The translations under genes and the position numbers were made by a program. Shown here piece by piece: positions 15,322 to 24,236 of a DNA stretch of 64,000 nt; position 1 is the stretch's first letter; every line of letters starts with the position of its first letter. The stretch is from Pseudonocardia alni (GTDB lineage Bacteria > Actinomycetota > Actinomycetes > Mycobacteriales > Pseudonocardiaceae). The notes below the pieces were generated by a model. That model saw only the letters and a list, made by a program, of their open reading frames with translations. It searched no databases and had not been told where the DNA came from. The stretch is from NCBI RefSeq assembly GCF_002813375.1, contig NZ_PHUJ01000003.1, forward strand, positions 5,270,001-5,334,000, given 5' to 3'.

Positions 15322-16227
15322 ATGCGGGAGGTGCGCGTGCGGAGCAGGACGATGGAACTGGACCTGGCGCTGCCGTCGCCGCGGTCCGCCGGGGCGCGAC
15401 GGCCGGGCGACGCCCCGGCGGGCGCCGCGCGGCCGGAGCGGCGGTCCGGCCGGGTGCGGCCGGTCGCCGACGGGCTGTGGCCGCTGGACTGCGGCGCGGC
15501 CCGGGGCGCGGGACGGGGCGCCGCCGACCGTACGGGGGCCGCCGCCGGGGCGGCGCCGTCCCGGCGGGGGAGCGGCCGGACCGGTGCGGACCCGGCCGGG
15601 ACCGGGTGCACCGGCCGGCCCGGTCGGGCCGGGGAGACAGGCGCCGCCGGCCGGTCCGGGCAGGTGATCCCCCTGCCGGGCGCATACGTGCCGGCGGACG
15701 GGGGCGCCCCGCAGCGGACCGGGAGCACCGCGGGGTCGGCCGGGGGCACGGCCCGTCCGGCCGGGGGCACGGCCCGCCAGGCCGGGAGCGCTGCCGGGTC
15801 GGACGAGGGCGCGGCCCGTCCGGCCGGGCCGGTGCCCCTCCGGTCGCCCGCGCCCGCCCCGCCGTCGCGGGATGCGCTCGGGCTGCTGCGCCAGGCCGCC
15901 GAGCAGCTCGCCGAGGCGCACCGGGAGACCGAGCCGCTGCGTCGCTACCCGGCCGCCTACCTCGCCGCGCTGCGTGCCGGGGCGGCGGTGCTGGCGATGC
16001 GGGCCCGGCCCCGGACCCGCCGGGGCGCCCCGCGTGACGTCTGGCGGCTCCTCGCCGAGGTCGCTCCGGAGCTGGAGGAGTGGGCGGCGTTCTTCGCCGG
16101 GTGCTCGCGGCTGCGGATCGAGGCCGAGGCCGGGATCGGGCGGCACATCGACCGGCGTGCCGCCGACGACCTGCTGCGCCAGGCCGAGCAGTTCGTGACC
16201 CGGGTGCAGCTGCTGCTGCCCCGGTGA
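15322..16227 (+). CDS. SAV_6107-like HEPN-domain protein with disordered N-terminus
   Basis: About 301 residues. Roughly 170 N-terminal residues are Gly/Ala/Arg/Pro-rich with repeated AGGTARPAGGTARQAGS-like units. The folded C-terminal 120 residues are helical (DALGLLRQAAEQLAEAHRET, PAAYLAALRAGAAVLAMRARP, DLLRQAEQFVTRVQLLL) and match the SAV_6107 HEPN family by eye. A clear RX4-6H RNase motif is not visible. It starts 13 nt after the DUF6504 gene, so it should share the SOS promoter. GTG 15313 and ATG 15352 (which has a GGAGCAGG site) are alternative starts. Confidence 0.72.
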   Translation: MREVRVRSRTMELDLALPSPRSAGARRPGDAPAGAARPERRSGRVRPVADGLWPLDCGAARGAGRGAADRTGAAAGAAPSRRGSGRTGADPAGTGCTGRPGRAGETGAAGRSGQVIPLPGAYVPADGGAPQRTGSTAGSAGGTARPAGGTARQAGSAAGSDEGAARPAGPVPLRSPAPAPPSRDALGLLRQAAEQLAEAHRETEPLRRYPAAYLAALRAGAAVLAMRARPRTRRGAPRDVWRLLAEVAPELEEWAAFFAGCSRLRIEAEAGIGRHIDRRAADDLLRQAEQFVTRVQLLLPR

Positions 16228-16230
16228 GGT

Positions 16231-16278
16231 CCGTCCGCCGGAGCGGCGGGCCGCACGGGGGAGCGGATCGGCGGACGG
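16231..16278. terminator. Inverted repeat between convergent genes
   Basis: CCGTCCGCCG (16231-16240) pairs exactly with CGGCGGACGG (16269-16278), 28 nt apart, between the convergent HEPN-like and ParA-like genes. It is probably a terminator. Confidence 0.5.
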
Positions 16279-16327
16279 CAGGAGAGCGGGAGCGGGCGGG
16301 GCCGAGGAACGGACCGGGAGGGGCCGG

Positions 16328-17158
16328 TCAGGCCGAGGCGGCGGGGCGCGAGGCGCTGCGCAGCACCCGGCCCAGCAGCGCGGTGAACACCGCGGAGATC
16401 TCCCGGGCGCCCGGGGTGTCCCAGGCCTGGATCGGCAGGCAGGCGCCCTGGGCCTGCTGGACCGCCGAGCGGTCGGGCAGGACGCTGTTGAACACCAGGG
16501 GGCCGAACAGCTCGCGCAGCTCCGAGATCCGGAACTCGTGCTCGGTGTTGCGCGGCCGCACCCGGTTGACCAGCACGCCCAGCGGCTGCAGGCGGTCGTT
16601 GGACCGCTCGCGCTCGGTCTGGACCGCGTCGAACGCGCGCTGCACGCCGGACACCGAGAACATCGTCGGGTCGGTCACCAGGATCGCCCGGTCCGCGGCG
16701 GACAGCGCGCTGCGGGTCAGCTGCCCCAGCGACGGCGGGCAGTCCACGATCACCAGCCGGTAGCGCTCCTCGGCGTGCTCGGAGCCACCGGAGTCGTCGG
16801 TGATCAGCTCGCCGGCCAGCCGCTGCAGGGCGCGGTCCAGCCGGTACAGCTGCGCCGCCCCCGGGTCGGGGTGGTTGTGCCGCTCGGTCTGCTCCGCGCC
16901 GACCAGCACGTCGAGGCCCTCGCCCCACGCCGACGGCGCGATGGCCCGTTCGACCACCGCGCGGCGCGGCTCGTCCAGCACGTCGGCGACGGTCGCCGTG
17001 GTGGGCTCCGGGTCGAGCGCGGTGGTGGCGTTGGCCTGCGGGTCGAGATCCACCACGAGGGTGGAGACGCCGTGCCGCTGCGCCGCGCCGGCCAGACCCA
17101 GTGCGACCGTGGTCTTGCCGACGCCACCCTTGAGACTGAGCGTGGCGACGACCTGCAC
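16328..17158 (-). CDS. ParA/MinD-like ATPase, no adjacent parB
   Basis: 276 residues. The deviant Walker A is SLKGGVGKTTVALGLAG at the N-terminus, the switch I region is LVVDLDPQANATTAL, and Walker B is YRLVIVDCPPSLGQLT. This is the ParA/Soj build. Such ATPases place DNA or protein cargo in the cell. No ParB gene or parS array is visible nearby, and chromosomal parAB normally sits near oriC, so the cargo is unknown. GTG 17158 lies 6 nt after a TACGTT element, suggesting a leaderless mRNA. It is divergent from the methyltransferase gene. Confidence 0.85.
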   Translation of the reverse strand: MQVVATLSLKGGVGKTTVALGLAGAAQRHGVSTLVVDLDPQANATTALDPEPTTATVADVLDEPRRAVVERAIAPSAWGEGLDVLVGAEQTERHNHPDPGAAQLYRLDRALQRLAGELITDDSGGSEHAEERYRLVIVDCPPSLGQLTRSALSAADRAILVTDPTMFSVSGVQRAFDAVQTERERSNDRLQPLGVLVNRVRPRNTEHEFRISELRELFGPLVFNSVLPDRSAVQQAQGACLPIQAWDTPGAREISAVFTALLGRVLRSASRPAASA

Positions 17159-17286
17159 CCACCCAACGTACCGTGCGGTCCGGCACGGTCGCCGAGCGGA
17201 GTGCAGGTGATCGTCGGGCGCCCGGTCGTGGGCGTCCCGGCGGGCGGGCGGGCCGGGCACCGGCGGGGGCCACTAGTCTCGGTGCC

Positions 17287-18045
17287 GTGGGATCGCCGAC
17301 ACGCGAGCAGGCCGGAGCAGCGCGCGGGGCCGCCGTGTTCCGGGTGCTGGACAGGGAGATCGACCGTGTCCGCCGGGACACCGGGGCCGCGCCCCGGGTG
17401 CTCGACGTCGGCGGGGGCAGCGGCACGTGGGCGGTGCCGCTGGCGATCGCCGGCTGCGCGGTGACCGTCGTCGACACCAGTCCCAACGCGCTGGCGACGC
17501 TGGCCCGGCGCGCCGGTGAGGCCGGCGTGACCGACCGGATCACCCCGGTGAACGGCGACGTCGACACCCTCGCCGAGGTCGCCCCGGCCGACGGCGCCGA
17601 CCTCGTCCTGGGCCACGGGCTGCTCGAGGTCGTCGACGGCCCGGGCCGGGTGCTCGCCGCGCTCGCCGCGGCCGCCGCCCCGGGCGGGGCGGTGTCGGTG
17701 CTGACGGTCGGGCGCTACGGCGCGTTCATCGGGCGACTGGCCACGGGCCGGCTCGCCGAGGCCCGTGCCCTGCTCACCGACCCCGAGGGCCGCACCGGTA
17801 CCGACGACCGGCTGCTGCGCCGGTTCGACGCGCACCGGCTGCAGGAGCTCACCGCCGAGACCGGACGGCTGCGGACCGAGATCCTGCAGGGTGACGGCAC
17901 CCTCGAGGCGTGGCTGCCCGGTCCCGGCCAGGAGGGCGAGACGGCGGGCCGCGACGAGCGTGACGAGCTGGACGCGCTCGCGTCGCAGGTCGGCGCCCTC
18001 GCCGAGGTCGCCCCGCGGTTGCATCTGCTCGCCCGGCGGTACTGA
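17287..18045 (+). CDS. Class I SAM-dependent methyltransferase
   Basis: 252 residues. The SAM-binding motif I is VLDVGGGSGTWAVPLA, motif II has VTVVDTSPNAL, and NGDVDTLAEV follows. The C-terminal half resembles SmtA/CmoM-like methyltransferases. No substrate can be named. The GTG lies 7 nt after a TAGTCT -10 element (17274-17279), so the transcript is probably leaderless. It shares a 128-bp divergent promoter region with the ParA-like gene. Confidence 0.88.
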   Translation: MGSPTREQAGAARGAAVFRVLDREIDRVRRDTGAAPRVLDVGGGSGTWAVPLAIAGCAVTVVDTSPNALATLARRAGEAGVTDRITPVNGDVDTLAEVAPADGADLVLGHGLLEVVDGPGRVLAALAAAAAPGGAVSVLTVGRYGAFIGRLATGRLAEARALLTDPEGRTGTDDRLLRRFDAHRLQELTAETGRLRTEILQGDGTLEAWLPGPGQEGETAGRDERDELDALASQVGALAEVAPRLHLLARRY

Positions 18046-18124
18046 CACCCGTCCCCGCCGCCGGTGGCCGACGGTCGCCTTCCGGCTGCCGTCGGTGACC
18101 GGTCGTCCGACGTTCACCCGGCTG

Positions 18125-18144
18125 CCCACCCCCGTCCGGGTGGG
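18125..18144. terminator. Short hairpin after the methyltransferase gene
   Basis: CCCACCC (18125-18131) and GGGTGGG (18138-18144) form a 7-bp stem with a 6-nt loop, 80 nt downstream of the methyltransferase stop. The rest of the 314-nt gap up to the DUF3040 gene shows no gene; it should hold that gene's promoter. Confidence 0.5.
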
Positions 18145-18359
18145 TCTGCGACAGTCCGGGTGAGCGACGACACGCCGCGCCACGCCGTCCGCTCGACGAT
18201 CAGCCGAGCGGGTTGGACGGTCCGGGTGGTCGCGGCACGATTCGCCTCGTACTCTGGACATCAGACGCCCAGGTTGGGGCGCCCGTCGTACCGGCCGGGG
18301 CGAGGAGGCCCGGGTCGACTGCGGCCTACCGTCCGATTACGTGTGCCGGAGGTGAAGGC

Positions 18360-18770
18360 ATGCCGCTCTCCGAGCACGAGCAGCGCCTGCTCGAACAGAT
18401 CGAACGCGCCCTCTACCAGGAGGACCCCAAGTTCGCGTCCTCGGTCAGCGGTAGCCGGCGGAGCAAGCCCGCCCGGCGCCGCCGCATCCAGGGCGCCGTC
18501 CTGTTCGTGGTGGGCCTCGTGCTGCTCGTCGCCGGGATTCCCTTCCGGGCACTCTGGCTCGGCGACCTGCCGATCCTCAGCATCGTCGGCTTCCTCGCCA
18601 TGCTCGGCGGCGCGCTGCTGGCGGTCACCTCGATCGGCGCCCGTCGCGGCGGCGAGGAGACGACCGGTCAGGGCGGGGCCGCCCCGAAGGACAAGCAGTC
18701 CGGCGAGAGCGGCGGTGGCTTCACCGGCCGTATGGAGGAGCGCTTCCGGCGCCGCTTCGAGCAGGAGTGA
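18360..18770 (+). CDS. DUF3040 membrane protein
   Basis: 136 residues. The N-terminal MPLSEHEQRLLEQIERALYQEDPKFAS is the DUF3040 signature, followed by an Arg/Lys patch, two membrane helices (ILFVVGL-type at about 43-62 and ILSIVGFLAMLGGALLAV), and a polar tail ending RFRRRFEQE. ATG 18360 follows a GGAGGTGAAG ribosome site. The family is confined to actinobacteria and often lies near division genes; its role is unknown. Confidence 0.92.
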   Translation: MPLSEHEQRLLEQIERALYQEDPKFASSVSGSRRSKPARRRRIQGAVLFVVGLVLLVAGIPFRALWLGDLPILSIVGFLAMLGGALLAVTSIGARRGGEETTGQGGAAPKDKQSGESGGGFTGRMEERFRRRFEQE

Positions 18771-18807
18771 CACCGGGCGGCCCACCCGGCCGCCCGTACG
18801 ACGCCCG

Positions 18808-18842
18808 GCGGGGCGGGACACCGACTCGGTGACCCGCCCCGC
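18808..18842. terminator. Large GC hairpin, probable bidirectional terminator
   Basis: GCGGGGCGGG (18808-18817) pairs with CCCGCCCCGC (18833-18842), and inside it CACCGA pairs with TCGGTG, with A/A mismatches between the two stems. It lies between the convergent DUF3040 and transglutaminase genes. The following 270 nt (18843-19112) show nothing I recognise. Confidence 0.7.
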
Positions 18843-19112
18843 TGTCGTGTGCCCGGCACCGGCTGCCCGATGTGCCGACCGTCGGCACCAGCGGTCGCCG
18901 GTGGACGGGAGCCGCCGCACGGGCCGGACCGGCGCCGTCGACCGCCGTCGGCCGGGTGACGCCGCCGACCGGACGCCGGCCGCTGGTCGGGGCGCTGGGG
19001 GCTGCGAACCCCGCGCCCGCGCGGAGATCCGCGGCCCGCGTGCGTCCGGACGCACGCGCGGAGCGGATCATCGCGCGGACGGTGGGCGGGCCGACGGCGC
19101 TCGCCGGGCGGG

Positions 19113-21455
19113 TCAGCCCCGCTCGGCGGGTTCTCCGGCCGTGTCGGTGTCGGCGGCGCCGTCGTCGGCCGTCGGGTCGTCGTCGGACGGACGGCGCCCG
19201 CGCCGGACCGCCTCCGGAACCACCGAGGCCGGCAGCACCCGGGCCCGCAACGACGTCCCGCCGGCCGCGATCGCCGTCCGCACCTCGTCCACCGGGCCGT
19301 CGAGCGTGCCGGGCTCGGGCAGCATCCCGCCGTACCAGCTCGCCTCGACCCGGCCCGCCAGCTCCCGCAGCGCCTCGGCGGGGCGCCCGGACAGGCCGTG
19401 CCGCTCGGTGATGCGGTCGGCGGCCGCGCGGACGGTGTCCCCGGGCGGCACCGGGACCCCGTGGTCGCGGGAGGCGGCCAGGACCTCGTCCCATGCCGCC
19501 GCCGCAGCGCCGTCGCCGCCCGCCCGGGCCAGCCCGGCCCGGCGGGAGTACTGGTGCCGGCGCCACAGGCCCGGGGTCAGCACCACCGCGGCCGCCAGCA
19601 GCAGCGCCACGACCAGCGGCCACCAGGACCCGGTCGCGGCCGACGGCTGGTCGGCCGCCTGCTCCTCGGTGGGCGGAGGCTCCGGGGTGGGGCCACCGGC
19701 CTCGGGGGGCGGCGGCGTCGCGGACGGCTCGGGCTGCGGGGTCTGCTCGGCGGCGGGCGTGCCGCCGTCCTGCTCCCGGGCCTGCTGGACGTAGGCCGGG
19801 TCGATGGTGCGGCCGTCGGCGAGCGGGGTCGGGTCGAAGGTCATCCAGCCGTAGCCGGGGAACCACGCCTCGACCCACGCGTGGGCGTCCTCGGTGGTGA
19901 TCGTGCGGGCCCCGGAGCCGTCGGCGTCGCCTGCGGTGAAACCGACCGCCACCCGGGCCGGGACGTCGACGGCGCGCAGCATGACCGCCATCGCCGAGGC
20001 GTACTGCTCGCAGTAGCCGGTCCGGCCGCGGGTCAGGAAGTCGACCAGGGCGTCGCCGTTGCCACCCGGCGCGGTCGCCAGGCTGTAGGTGAACGGGGAG
20101 CCGGGCCCGGTGAAGTGGTCCTCCAGCGCCATCGCCCGGTCGAACGGCGTCGTGGCCCCGGCGGTCACCTCCCGGGCGATCGCGGTGACCCGCGGGTCGA
20201 CACCGTCGGCGTCGAGGTAGGCCCGGTCGACCGTGGTCGGCCCGGACGCCGCGCGCAGCTGGTCGGCCGACGGCTCCGGCAGCCGCATCGACTGGGTCCA
20301 GCCGTCCTCGGACTGTGCGCGCTCGCTGTAGACGATGCCGCCGTCGGTGTCGTAGGCCCAGCTCGGTGAGTTCACCGCGATCCGGGTCGGGTCGCCGAAC
20401 ACCGGCAGCCAGTAGTCGCGGAAGCCCAGGTTCTCGACCTGCACGTCCTGCGACGCGGCCGGCCCGGACGTCGACGGCGGCAGCGGCCCGGTCAGCGGCA
20501 CGCCCGGCAGCGGGCGCCCCGCCTTCCAGCCCTCCTGCGGCACGTAGGTCTGCAGGGTGAGCGCGCGCAGGTAGGTCGGGGTCCGGAGTCCACGGACGCC
20601 GAACAGCGGCCGCGGCTCGCTGCGGGTCAGCTGCCCGCGCAGCGAGGTGAACGGGTTCAGCCCGATCGAGCCGTCGGCGTCGCCCCCGGTCCCTCCGGTG
20701 GCGTCGAAGCGACCCGAGGTCCCCACCGACGATGCCAGCAGTCCGGCCAGCAGCGAGCCCACGACGGCGACCGCGACGACCGCGGCTCCGGCCGGGATCT
20801 GCCGCAGCCGGTCCGGACGCAGGAGCAGCAGCACGCCGTAGCCGAGCGTCGCCGCGACCACGGTCCACCAGGGCAGCAGGCCCGGCTGCAGCGCCGTCGG
20901 CACCGCGAACACCACCAGCAGCGGCACCCCGGCCGCGGCCGGGGCGGCCACGGTCACCGCGAGCCCGAACACCGCGATCGCGATCGTGCCGAACCCGAGG
21001 GTGACCAGCAGCAGGATCTCCGGGCTCGCCGCGACCGGCGGCAGGCCGCTGTCGATCTGCTGCCCGGCCCCGCCGAGCAGCCCCGACAGCTCGGCGAACG
21101 CCGACGGCCCGGGGAGCACCCCGAGCACGCCGCTGCCGGTGAACCACGCGGTCACCAGCAGGACCAGGACCAGCAGCTGGCCGGGCGCGACCAGCCAGGC
21201 CCGCAGCGGCAGCAGCAGGCCGCCGACCAGCGAGACCAGCACGACCGCGACGGCGGCGTGGGCGAACCAGGCCGCGCCCTGCACGACCGAGCTCATCGCC
21301 GTCCCGGCGAGCAGCACCGCGACGGCCGTCGCGACCGGTCCCAGTACGACCGTCCAGGCCGGGGCACCCGGCGTCCGGCCCGCGGGCGCGGCGTCGGGGA
21401 CGGGCGCGGCGGGCGGCGGCGCGGGCCGGACGGGGGGACGGGTCGGCGCGCTCAT
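19113..21455 (-). CDS. TgpA-like transglutaminase membrane protein (DUF3488, transglutaminase core)
   Basis: 780 residues. Six or seven membrane helices (DUF3488, about 35-245) precede an extracytoplasmic transglutaminase-like domain. The catalytic triad is visible: Cys482 in GRTGYCEQYASAMAVMLRA, His in TTEDAHAWVEAWFPGYGW, and Asp in MTFDPTP. A Pro/Glu-rich stretch, one more membrane helix and a cytoplasmic DUF4129-like tail follow. It is the third gene of a moxR-DUF58-transglutaminase operon, a conserved trio; its ATG overlaps the DUF58 stop (ATGA). It probably acts as a protease or crosslinker on envelope proteins; the substrate is unknown. Confidence 0.92.
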   Translation of the reverse strand: MSAPTRPPVRPAPPPAAPVPDAAPAGRTPGAPAWTVVLGPVATAVAVLLAGTAMSSVVQGAAWFAHAAVAVVLVSLVGGLLLPLRAWLVAPGQLLVLVLLVTAWFTGSGVLGVLPGPSAFAELSGLLGGAGQQIDSGLPPVAASPEILLLVTLGFGTIAIAVFGLAVTVAAPAAAGVPLLVVFAVPTALQPGLLPWWTVVAATLGYGVLLLLRPDRLRQIPAGAAVVAVAVVGSLLAGLLASSVGTSGRFDATGGTGGDADGSIGLNPFTSLRGQLTRSEPRPLFGVRGLRTPTYLRALTLQTYVPQEGWKAGRPLPGVPLTGPLPPSTSGPAASQDVQVENLGFRDYWLPVFGDPTRIAVNSPSWAYDTDGGIVYSERAQSEDGWTQSMRLPEPSADQLRAASGPTTVDRAYLDADGVDPRVTAIAREVTAGATTPFDRAMALEDHFTGPGSPFTYSLATAPGGNGDALVDFLTRGRTGYCEQYASAMAVMLRAVDVPARVAVGFTAGDADGSGARTITTEDAHAWVEAWFPGYGWMTFDPTPLADGRTIDPAYVQQAREQDGGTPAAEQTPQPEPSATPPPPEAGGPTPEPPPTEEQAADQPSAATGSWWPLVVALLLAAAVVLTPGLWRRHQYSRRAGLARAGGDGAAAAAWDEVLAASRDHGVPVPPGDTVRAAADRITERHGLSGRPAEALRELAGRVEASWYGGMLPEPGTLDGPVDEVRTAIAAGGTSLRARVLPASVVPEAVRRGRRPSDDDPTADDGAADTDTAGEPAERG

Positions 21456-22813
21456 CCGGTCGCCCCCGTGATGCCGGCCGAGCCGCAGGCGTCCGACCAG
21501 GCCCGCTGGACGGTCATGTCGGAGGTGACGACGGTGGCGTGCCAGCCGGCGCGGCGCAGTGCGGCCGCCGCGACCGACGCCGGGCGGGACCGCGTCGCGG
21601 CCGACCAGGTGTCGACGTCGAGGACGACGGCGTGCCCGCCGCGCGGCCAGGCCGAGACCAGCGCGGTGACGTCCTGCGGCGCGGTCCCGCCGAGCACCGC
21701 GAGCACGCCCTCCGGGTGCCCGGGCCCGGGGCCGGGCGCGGTGAACCCGGTGCTCGCCGAGGGCCGCAGCAGCGCGAGCGACTCCAGCCGCGGGGGGACG
21801 GCGTCCGCACCGGTCACACCGGGCGGCACGTCGCCGACGGTGTCGCCGGACTCGTCGACGAGTGCGACAGCCTCGCCGCGCTGCAGCAGATGGACCGCGA
21901 CACTGGCGGTGAACGCCACCGCCCATTCCAGGCTGGAGGCGGGCCCGTGTCCGCGGTGGGCGCTGTCGCGCCGGTCGATCAGCAGCGTGACGCCGGACGG
22001 GTCGGGACGGTCGTCGAGGCGGACCATCAGCTCGTCGCGCCGGGCGCTGGAGCGCCAGTGCACACGGCGCAGCTCGTCGCCCTGGCGGTAGGGGCGGATG
22101 AGCACGTCCGGGGTGCCGGGGCCGGGACGGCTGCCGCCCTCGGCGCCGCGCCCGGCGGCGGTGGAGGTCAGGGCCGGGCGCCCGGTCAGCGGGGTGACCC
22201 GGGGGAGGACCAGCAGCCGGTCGGCGGGGAGCAGGTCGTGGCGGAACTCGGCGAGGCCGAGCGCGTCGGTGCCGCGACCGCGCAGCGGACCGATCCGGTA
22301 CGCGCCGCGGGCCGCGGGCCGCACCGGGTAGCCGACCCGGGCACCGCGCCGGCCGAGCCGGTGCACGGTGAACCGCGGCGGGTAGCGGTCGGCGGGACCG
22401 GCGGCGTCGGGCACGTGGTCGGCGATCCGCAGTGCGCCCAGCAGGGCGCCGCCGGCGATCCGCAGCAGCACCGTGCCGCCGCTGCCCGCCTCCAGCCGCG
22501 CCGGCTCCAGGGTGCGCCCGACCTGCAGCGAGCGGCGCGACCGCAGCGCGACGACGAGTGCCAGCAGCGGCAGCAACAGCACGAACGCCCCGATCCGGAC
22601 GAGGTCGCGCTCGTCGAGCACGATCGCCGAGACGACCATCGCGGCGCCGCCGGCGAGCAGGCAGCGCCCGCGCACGGTCAGTCCGGCCCGCCGTTCCCGG
22701 CGCGGCGCGGCGCCGGCCGCGAGCGGCGCCGACGACCCGGACGACCCGGGTGCCGCCGGGTCACCGGGCTCGGCGGGAGCCGGTGGCCCGGACGGCGGCG
22801 CGGTCGGCGCCAC
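21452..22813 (-). CDS. DUF58-domain membrane protein
   Basis: 453 residues. A Pro/Ala-rich N-terminus, two membrane helices (CLLAGGAAMVVSAIVLDERD and LVRIGAFVLLLPLLALVVAL), then a beta region and the DUF58 core with the signature YRQGDELRRVHWRSSARRDELMVR, which sits in a vWA-like fold. GTG 22813 is one base after the MoxR stop (TGA then GTG). DUF58 proteins are chaperone-like partners of MoxR ATPases. Confidence 0.92.
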   Translation of the reverse strand: MAPTAPPSGPPAPAEPGDPAAPGSSGSSAPLAAGAAPRRERRAGLTVRGRCLLAGGAAMVVSAIVLDERDLVRIGAFVLLLPLLALVVALRSRRSLQVGRTLEPARLEAGSGGTVLLRIAGGALLGALRIADHVPDAAGPADRYPPRFTVHRLGRRGARVGYPVRPAARGAYRIGPLRGRGTDALGLAEFRHDLLPADRLLVLPRVTPLTGRPALTSTAAGRGAEGGSRPGPGTPDVLIRPYRQGDELRRVHWRSSARRDELMVRLDDRPDPSGVTLLIDRRDSAHRGHGPASSLEWAVAFTASVAVHLLQRGEAVALVDESGDTVGDVPPGVTGADAVPPRLESLALLRPSASTGFTAPGPGPGHPEGVLAVLGGTAPQDVTALVSAWPRGGHAVVLDVDTWSAATRSRPASVAAAALRRAGWHATVVTSDMTVQRAWSDACGSAGITGATG

Positions 22814-22814
22814 C

Positions 22815-23882
22815 TCAGCTCCGCGGCGGGGACGGCACCGCGACCCGCGCGACGGCGGCCCGCACCAGGTCCGCCGGTGTCCGGCGGGCCGCGACCCCCT
22901 CGGGGCCCAGCACCAGCCGGTGCGCGAGGACGGGGACGGCGACGGCCTGGACGTCGTCGGGCACGACGTAGCCGCGCCCGGCGGTCGCCGCCCAGGCGCG
23001 GGCGGCCCGCAGCAGGTGCAGGGTCGCGCGCGGCGACGCACCGAGGCGGACCTCGGGCAGCCGCCGCGTCGCCCCGACGACCTCGACGCAGTAGCGGCGC
23101 ACCTCCGCCGCGGTGTGCAGGCCGCGGACCCCGGCGATCATCGACCGCAGCGTGCGCAGGTCGGTCACCGGCCGCAGCCGCTCCAGCGGGTCGGTCGAGC
23201 CGTGCTCCTCCAGCATCGCCAGCTCGGCCGCCGGGTCCGGGTAGCCGACCGAGACGCGGACCGTGAACCGGTCCTGCTGGGCCTCGGGGAGCGGGTAGGT
23301 GCCGTCCATCTCCACCGGGTTCTGGGTGGCGACGACCATGAACGGGTCACCCAGCGGGTAGGTGCCGCCGTCGACGGTGACCTGGTGCTCGGCCATGCAC
23401 TCCAGCAGCGCCGACTGGGTCTTGGGCGAGGCCCGGTTGATCTCGTCGGCGATCACGACGTTGGCGAACACCGGGCCGGGCCGGAACTCGAACTCCGAGG
23501 TCTGCCGGTTGTAGACCGACGAGCCGGTGATGTCGCCGGGCAGCAGGTCCGGGGTGAACTGCACCCGGCTCACCGCCCCGTCGACGGCCCGGGCGAGTGC
23601 CTTGGCCAGCGTGGTCTTGCCGACGCCCGGCACGTCCTCGACGAGCAGGTGCCCCTCGGCGAGCATCGCGACCAGGGCCAGCCGGATGGTGTCGGGCTTG
23701 CCGACGATGATCCGGGCCATCGCGGCGGCGATCCGGCCCGCCGCGTCGGCGACGGCGGCGGCGTCCATCGGCTCGGGCGCGAAACCGGGGTGCGCACCGC
23801 CGGCCTCGGCCCGGCGGAGGGGACCACCGGACGGCGACGGGACGGGTGGCACGGAGGGCGCGGACGGCGCGCTCGACGACAA
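22815..23882 (-). CDS. MoxR-family AAA+ ATPase
   Basis: 355 residues. Walker A is VEDVPGVGKTTLAKALARAV, Walker B is NVVIADEINRASPKTQSALLE, and sensor 1 is MVVATQNPVEMDGTYPLPEAQQDRF. The TTG at 23882 is used because it has a perfect AGGAGG ribosome site 4 nt away; GTG 23852 is an alternative. It remodels or activates the DUF58/transglutaminase partners, using ATP in the cytoplasm. The operon reads away from mraZ; the 558-nt shared upstream region holds the repeat array described below. Confidence 0.94.
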   Translation of the reverse strand: MSSSAPSAPSVPPVPSPSGGPLRRAEAGGAHPGFAPEPMDAAAVADAAGRIAAAMARIIVGKPDTIRLALVAMLAEGHLLVEDVPGVGKTTLAKALARAVDGAVSRVQFTPDLLPGDITGSSVYNRQTSEFEFRPGPVFANVVIADEINRASPKTQSALLECMAEHQVTVDGGTYPLGDPFMVVATQNPVEMDGTYPLPEAQQDRFTVRVSVGYPDPAAELAMLEEHGSTDPLERLRPVTDLRTLRSMIAGVRGLHTAAEVRRYCVEVVGATRRLPEVRLGASPRATLHLLRAARAWAATAGRGYVVPDDVQAVAVPVLAHRLVLGPEGVAARRTPADLVRAAVARVAVPSPPRS

Positions 23883-24032
23883 CGGGCCTCCTCAGGAGAC
23901 GGCTCGGGTGACCCCAGTCTGTCAAACGTCCCCCGATCGGGACCGGGCGCCGCCACCCGCCTCGCGCCGCTGCCCCGTACGGCCGAACGCGGAGCGCTCC
24001 GGGACTCGCCCCGGCGGCCCCGGGCGCGAGGT

Positions 24033-24162
24033 CTCCCACGAGGCCCCCACGGCGCCCCACGGTGGTTCCCCACGCCGCTCCACCGCGCGTCCGCCGATCC
24101 CCCCACCGCCCCCCACCCGGGCTCACCACGGTCCCCCCACCGGCTCCCCACCCGTCCCCACC
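24033..24162. repeat. Phased CCCAC/GTGGG core array between moxR and mraZ
   Basis: About eleven CCCCAC-like cores occur on the plus strand (GTGGGG on the minus strand). The A of each core is at 24038, 24049, 24059, 24072, 24082 (CTCCAC), 24105, 24115, 24128 (ACCAC), 24139, 24150 and 24160. Spacings are 11, 10, 13, 10, 23, 10, 13, 11, 11 and 10 bp, so most cores lie on the same face of the helix. MraZ boxes of other bacteria are TGGG cores repeated every 10-11 bp, so this looks like an enlarged MraZ-type array, read on the minus strand. A further pair has its A at 24301 and 24311. Function is inferred. Confidence 0.6.
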
Positions 24163-24211
24163 CCGGACGACCCGATCGGCCCGAGAACCGTCCCTGACCT
24201 GGGACGACGCC

Positions 24212-24236
24212 GGTGGGGGAGCGGTGGGCGCAGGTG
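24212..24236 (+). promoter_or_regulatory. MraZ-box-like triplet, plus strand
   Basis: GGTGGG at 24212, GGTGGG at 24223 and GGTGCG at 24233 repeat at 11 and 10 bp. They have the same orientation as the promoter-proximal MraZ box, 160 bp upstream of it. Confidence 0.4.
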
